Source: Odobenus rosmarus divergens (taxonomy: Eukaryota; Chordata; Mammalia; Carnivora; Odobenidae). Taken from it: a stretch of 64,000 bases of DNA. Numbering within the stretch: the stretch's first letter is position 1; each line of letters begins with the position of its first letter. The position numbers and the translations under genes were made by a program. Location of the stretch: NCBI RefSeq assembly GCF_000321225.1, contig NW_004450402.1, forward strand, positions 1,703,452-1,767,451, written 5' to 3'. The notes beneath the pieces are model-generated. The model searched no databases and was not told the DNA's origin. It saw nothing but the letters and a program-made list of their open reading frames with translations. Positions 59,751 to 64,000 of this stretch are shown piece after piece.

Positions 59751-60944
59751 CCAGGAAAATCTGTAATGTTTCTATAAAGTGTGGTTAATGAAGGCAAGTA
59801 AGACTCAATTAAAGAATTAAATTGAAAGAATATCCCATAAACACGGAGTTATCAAGGGAGATTTCACACATACACATCTAACACTGCGGTAAAGGTATCA
59901 GGGATACAAAAGAACTGTAAAATATGATTCCTGCTCCAAAGAACGAACAAACACTGTTGTTGCACAAGATGTGACTGTCATACACAAAGTAATTAGATAA
60001 TAGGTAATAAAATCTTAAATTTTGTGGTACAGGTGATAACTGCAATTATAGAACAACAAATGTATGTTAAATAGTCAAGTTATTTATTTTTAAAGATAAT
60101 TTTGAAAATTAAACTGGGAATTCTTTTTCTCAAGTGCTTCCAGAATCATCCCCTCAACAGAAATTTTATAAAATAAAATTGCTACTCCTATAAAATTCCA
60201 CAAAAATTAAGCTTAAGAGACAACAAAACTGAAATCCACAGTTCTAGACTGAATTTTGATTTAAAAAAAAAAAAACAACACAACAAGCTTTGTTTCATGG
60301 TTTGAGTAAAATGGAATAGCATTAGGAAAACTGCCTCAGGAAGTCAGAACACAATATAAATCAGTCAAACTTTCCATACCTTTCTAGTTGCAGGAAATCT
60401 TAAAATATCACTCCATTCTGCCTGTGTGCACCAAAGGCAAAGTTTTTAAGGCATTCAAAGTATGTTGTTTTATATTTTATCAAATTAAAGTAACAACTTA
60501 CATGTTAACCTTATTTATAAATGTCATTTCAAGGAAGGGGAGTACACTATAAAAGACATAGGAAGTCTTACCCACATGGAATGAAAGAGAAATCTACAAG
60601 AAAAGGAAATTAACTAAAGTAAAGGGAATAAAGGAAAACAAGATATTTTCTGGCTACTCAGGATGAAAAGGTTTTAAGCTCACTGAAATGATAATTAATT
60701 AACTACAAAATTGGGCAACATAGATTTGCCAGTGTACCGCTCATGTGGAGCGGAAGAGGGTTTTAGAGACCCAGGGACTCCAAGACAGACTGGAAAAACA
60801 GAGGCAGCCCTACAAATATGATAGATGATACCTTGGCCAAAAATATTCTGAAACTTAGCTCTTGAACTGAGAAGTCCAGAGTTATTCGAGTTTAATTAGC
60901 TGGCGGCCAGATAGTTTGGAATGACTTGCTTAATTAGGCATATC
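59751..60944. other. Intergenic, nothing recognised
   Basis: AT-rich with no supported feature. Confidence 0.4.
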
Positions 60945-60958
60945 AAAGGTCAGTGTAG

Positions 60959-61155
60959 ATGGGGCGCCTGGGTGGCTCAGTCATTAAGCGTCTGCCTTCC
61001 GCTCAGGTCATGATCCCAGGGTCCTGGGATCGAGCCCCACATCAGGCTCCCTGCCGAGCAGGGAGCCTGCTTCTCCCTCTCCCACTCCCCCTGCTTGTGT
61101 TCCCTCTCTCACTGTCAAATAAATAAATAAAATCTAAAAAACACAACCGTATTAA
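60959..61155 (+). mobile_element. SINEC
   Basis: Sense, near-consensus copy with a perfect 14-bp duplication AAAGGTCAGTGTAG (60945-60958; 61156-61169). Confidence 0.97.
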
Positions 61156-61294
61156 AAAGGTCAGTGTAGTTATTAGGTCCTTAACTCCCTGAGAAACCTT
61201 GCTAAAATAATTTGATGTCTTTGATTAGAGACCTCTAGGAGTTCATCTTACTTGTCACCTTAATTATTAAGGTCTTACCTTCACATATTATTTT

Positions 61295-61411
61295 TTTAAA
61301 GATTTATTTATTTATTTATTTGACAGAGAGAGACACAGTGAAAGGGGGATCACAAGCGGAGGGTAGTGGGAGAGGGAGAGGCAGGCCTTCCGCGGAGCAG
61401 GGAGGCACCCC
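61295..61411 (-). mobile_element. SINEC with internal deletion
   Basis: Antisense copy whose body is joined directly to the last bases of the head (GGAGCAGGGAGGCACCCC), missing most of the tRNA-related region. The 18-bp duplication ACCTTCACATATTATTTT is intact (61277-61294; 61412-61429). Confidence 0.93.
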
Positions 61412-61524
61412 ACCTTCACATATTATTTTATACTTGAATATTCATTGTCATTATTTTTAATTTTTTATAGGAATATATATGTTTATCTGTCTATATTGTG
61501 TGTGTTTATCCTCCAGATAAATTG

Positions 61525-61990
61525 TAGCTTGTTTCCAGGATGGCTGCATCAATTTCTTCCATCCCTGTATCTACTCCCTTGAATCTGGGCTGGTTTGTAA
61601 CGTCTTTGCCTAAGAGAATACAGTGAAATTGATGCTGCCTGACTTCCAACACTAACTCCCAGGTCTTGAAGCCTCTGCTTGAATCTCTTGGAATGCTTGC
61701 TCTTTAGGTTGTCATGCTGTATGAAGCCAAAGTCAGAAATGTAGAGTGGCCACATAGAAGAGAGAGAAATGCCCCCTCAGTCCCCAGCTCCTGTAGATAT
61801 CCCAGCCCAGGAGCAAGACGCTTGAGTTTCAAAGAAGCTTTCAGATGATTCCTACCTCAGCTGACCCCAACTGAGAAGTGCCCAGCTTTGTCTATTAACC
61901 CCCAGAGCCGTGAAATGAAATAATAAATTATTATTTTAAGCTACTAAGCTTTGGGGTCGTATGTTAACACTGCAATAAATAAGTGAGATA
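61525..61990 (+). mobile_element. MaLR (MLT1-like) LTR
   Basis: AAATTGATGCTGCCTGACTTCC, TTGGAATGCTTGCTC, TGCCCCCTCAGTCCCCAGC, ATAATAAATTATTATTTTAAGCTACTAAGC and GTTAACACTGCAATAAATAA trace an MLT1 LTR. Confidence 0.85.
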
Positions 61991-62027
61991 TGCAATTAGC
62001 ATTTACAGACAGATCTAATAATTCTTT

Positions 62028-62222
62028 TTTTTTAAAGATTTTATTTATTTATTTATTTGAGAGAGAGAGAATGAGAGAGAGCACGAGAGGGAAGAGGGTC
62101 AGAGGGAGAAGCAGACTCCCTGCTGAGCAGGGAGCCTGATGTGAGACTCGATCCCAGGACTCCAGGATCATGACCTGAGCCGAAGGCAGTTGCTTAACCA
62201 ACTGAGCCACCCAGGCGCCCGA
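62028..62222 (-). mobile_element. SINEC
   Basis: Antisense copy with a perfect 16-bp duplication GATCTAATAATTCTTT (62012-62027; 62223-62238). Confidence 0.97.
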
Positions 62223-62485
62223 GATCTAATAATTCTTTACTCGTTCATAACAGTATAAAATTCTGCACCACCCTGTTATTCTTAAATGTAACTAATTCTA
62301 CATATCTATCATATGTTAAACTGGACGACACCATCATACTCTATTTATTTCATTGGGCCCCAAAATAAGTTTTTATTTTGTTGAAATTTGTAAGGGCTAT
62401 CAAATAATACAATAAAATTGATATATACATGAATATACTCCAGAAGTTTATATTAATGAAAAATGGTTATATATTCTTTTTTGTA

Positions 62486-63190
62486 AATAGACTTTATTTT
62501 TTAGAGCGGTTTTAGGTTCACGGCAAAATTGAGCAGAAGGTACAGAGCATTGCCATGTTCCCCCACATATTCACAGAACTCTCTCACTATCAACATCTGC
62601 GTCACACTAGGGCATTTGTTATAATGGATGAATGTACACTGACACATCATTATCACCCAAATCTACAATTTACATTATGATCATTCTTTTTTTTTTAAAG
62701 ATTTTATTTATTTATTTGACAGAGAGAGACACAGCGAGAGAAGGAACACAAGCAGCAGGGGTGGCAGAGGGAGAAGCAGGCTTCCCACCAAGCAGGGAGC
62801 CCAATGCGGGGCTTGATCCTGGGACCCTGGGACCATGACCTGAGCCGAAGGCAGATGCTTAACGACTGAGCCACCCAGGCGCCCCCATTATGATCATTCT
62901 GGTGTTGTATGATTTATGGGTTTGACAAATGCACAATAATGAAATGTATCCACTATTATGGTATCATACAGGATGGTTTCACTGCCCTAAAAACCCTCTG
63001 TGCTCCATCTATTTATCCCCGCCTCCCTTCTAACCCTCAGCAACCACTGATCTTTCTGTCTCTATATTTTGCCTTTTCCAGAATGTCACACAGCGGGAAT
63101 CATACAGTATGTAGTCTTTTCACATTGGCTTATTTCACTTAAAATATGCATGTAGGGTTCTTCCATGTCTCCTCTTGTCTTGATTACATA
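62486..63190 (-). mobile_element. L1 (old) with nested SINE
   Basis: TTTAGAGCGGTTTTAGGTTCACGGC, ATGAATGTACACTGACACATC, GTATGATTTATGGGTTTGAC and GAATCATACAGTATGTAGTC are antisense old L1. Split by the SINE at 62688-62885. Confidence 0.85.
62688..62885 (-). mobile_element. SINEC inside L1
   Basis: Antisense copy with a perfect 15-bp duplication CATTATGATCATTCT (62673-62687; 62886-62900). Confidence 0.97.
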
Positions 63191-64000
63191 TTCTCATTGA
63201 AAGAATACTCTGTCATGTTTCCTTACCCTTGACTCATTCTTTAAATCCTCTCACATTTAGTTTCTGTTCTTATTCCTTTATGGAAGCCCATGTTCTTAAA
63301 GGTCAGAGGAGATTTCCTAATTCCAAAATCCAGCCTTTTCTGCAGCATTGACTATTACTGCCCACTATCCCTTTAAATTCTTGCCTATGGCTTTGTGAGA
63401 CTGTTCTTTTCCTTCTCTTCAATTTTTCCATTCTCCTTCCTTTCCAATCACCATCCTACATAGTCTTCATGGGTAAGTATTCCCCAAAAGGCTGCCCTTG
63501 GCCTTGGCTATACTCGCCGTTATCACCTCAGCATCTCTTTCTCTCACACCCATATTATCTTCCATGTAAAAATATCTAAGAATAATCTTTGATAGTTTCT
63601 CTTCCTTCTCACATTCAGCCAGTTACCAAAACCTCTCAATTCTCCCTCCTTGTTACATCTCCCTCCTTCTTTCCATTTCTTCAATCTCTCCCCTAGTTGA
63701 GGACCTCATTAACTCCTGTTTAGATAATGACAATAGAGTTATAGCCACTGGATCTCTGCCTTAAGCCTATTTCCTTCTAACTCATTTTATTCAGTCCTGC
63801 TGGGTTAATTTTCCTGGACTGCTTTGCTGATTAATGCCTATTTCAGTGTCATTTGAAGTATAAATGCATATTTAGGATGATTGTGTGAACTGTTGTTTTT
63901 CTACATAATTATGATAACTTGTAACTAGATAAAAATAGTTAAATAAATTAACATCTGATGAAAATGTATCAGATGAAGTAAAAGGACATCATATTCAATA
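63191..64000 (+). mobile_element. Probable L2 fragment to window end
   Basis: CAAAACCTCTCAATTCTCCC and TCCTGCTGGGTTAATTTTCC in a pyrimidine-rich context resemble internal L2 from about 63420 to 63830. The last ~170 bp is AT-rich and unassigned. Confidence 0.5.

Overview
This is a mammalian, almost certainly carnivoran, nuclear genomic window. At least 36 insertions of the tRNA-Lys-derived carnivore SINE (SINEC) are visible. Their consensus (head GCGCCTGGGTGGCTCAG, pyrimidine-rich body, AAATAAATAAAATCTT tail) is the arctoid form seen in bears, pinnipeds and mustelids, not the dog or cat form. I infer an arctoid carnivore. Family statements rest on recall, not on a database search.

Only one protein-coding gene is supported: S1PR1 (sphingosine-1-phosphate receptor 1, EDG1), on the minus strand at about 11.2-6.71 kb. 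Its 382-codon reading frame (9224 to 8076) lies in one exon. A non-coding first exon sits in a CpG-rich promoter (about 10.98-12.0 kb), followed by a ~2.3 kb-upstream to 9.39 kb layout with a ~1.7 kb intron (11063 to 9388) and a ~1.36 kb 3' UTR ending at an AATAAA at 6728-6733. Exon 1 carries an 18-codon upstream ORF that ends just before the splice donor.

The rest is intergenic DNA. 1-6.7 kb: 3' flank with two SINEs, an L1 remnant and a dispersed duplication (3.1 and 4.4 kb). 5.0-13.1 kb: SINE-free S1PR1 domain. 13.1-33 kb: SINEs, L1/L2/MIR remnants, a diverged minisatellite (13.3-14.1 kb) and a 440-bp segment present twice, 1,400 bp apart (24.46 and 25.86 kb). 33-38.5 kb: nested L1, a U2 snRNA-derived fragment, two MaLR LTRs and an interrupted SINE. 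38.5-64 kb: L2, MIR and SINE insertions, a 181-bp tandem duplication (47.3 kb) and further MaLR LTRs.

I see no second gene, no structural RNA gene, no CRISPR array and no novel multi-gene system. The most interesting signals are the S1PR1 upstream ORF, two templated-looking segment insertions with ~9-bp flanking repeats, and tiny retro-insertions (U2 5' end; a 20-bp L1 tail) with perfect target-site duplications.
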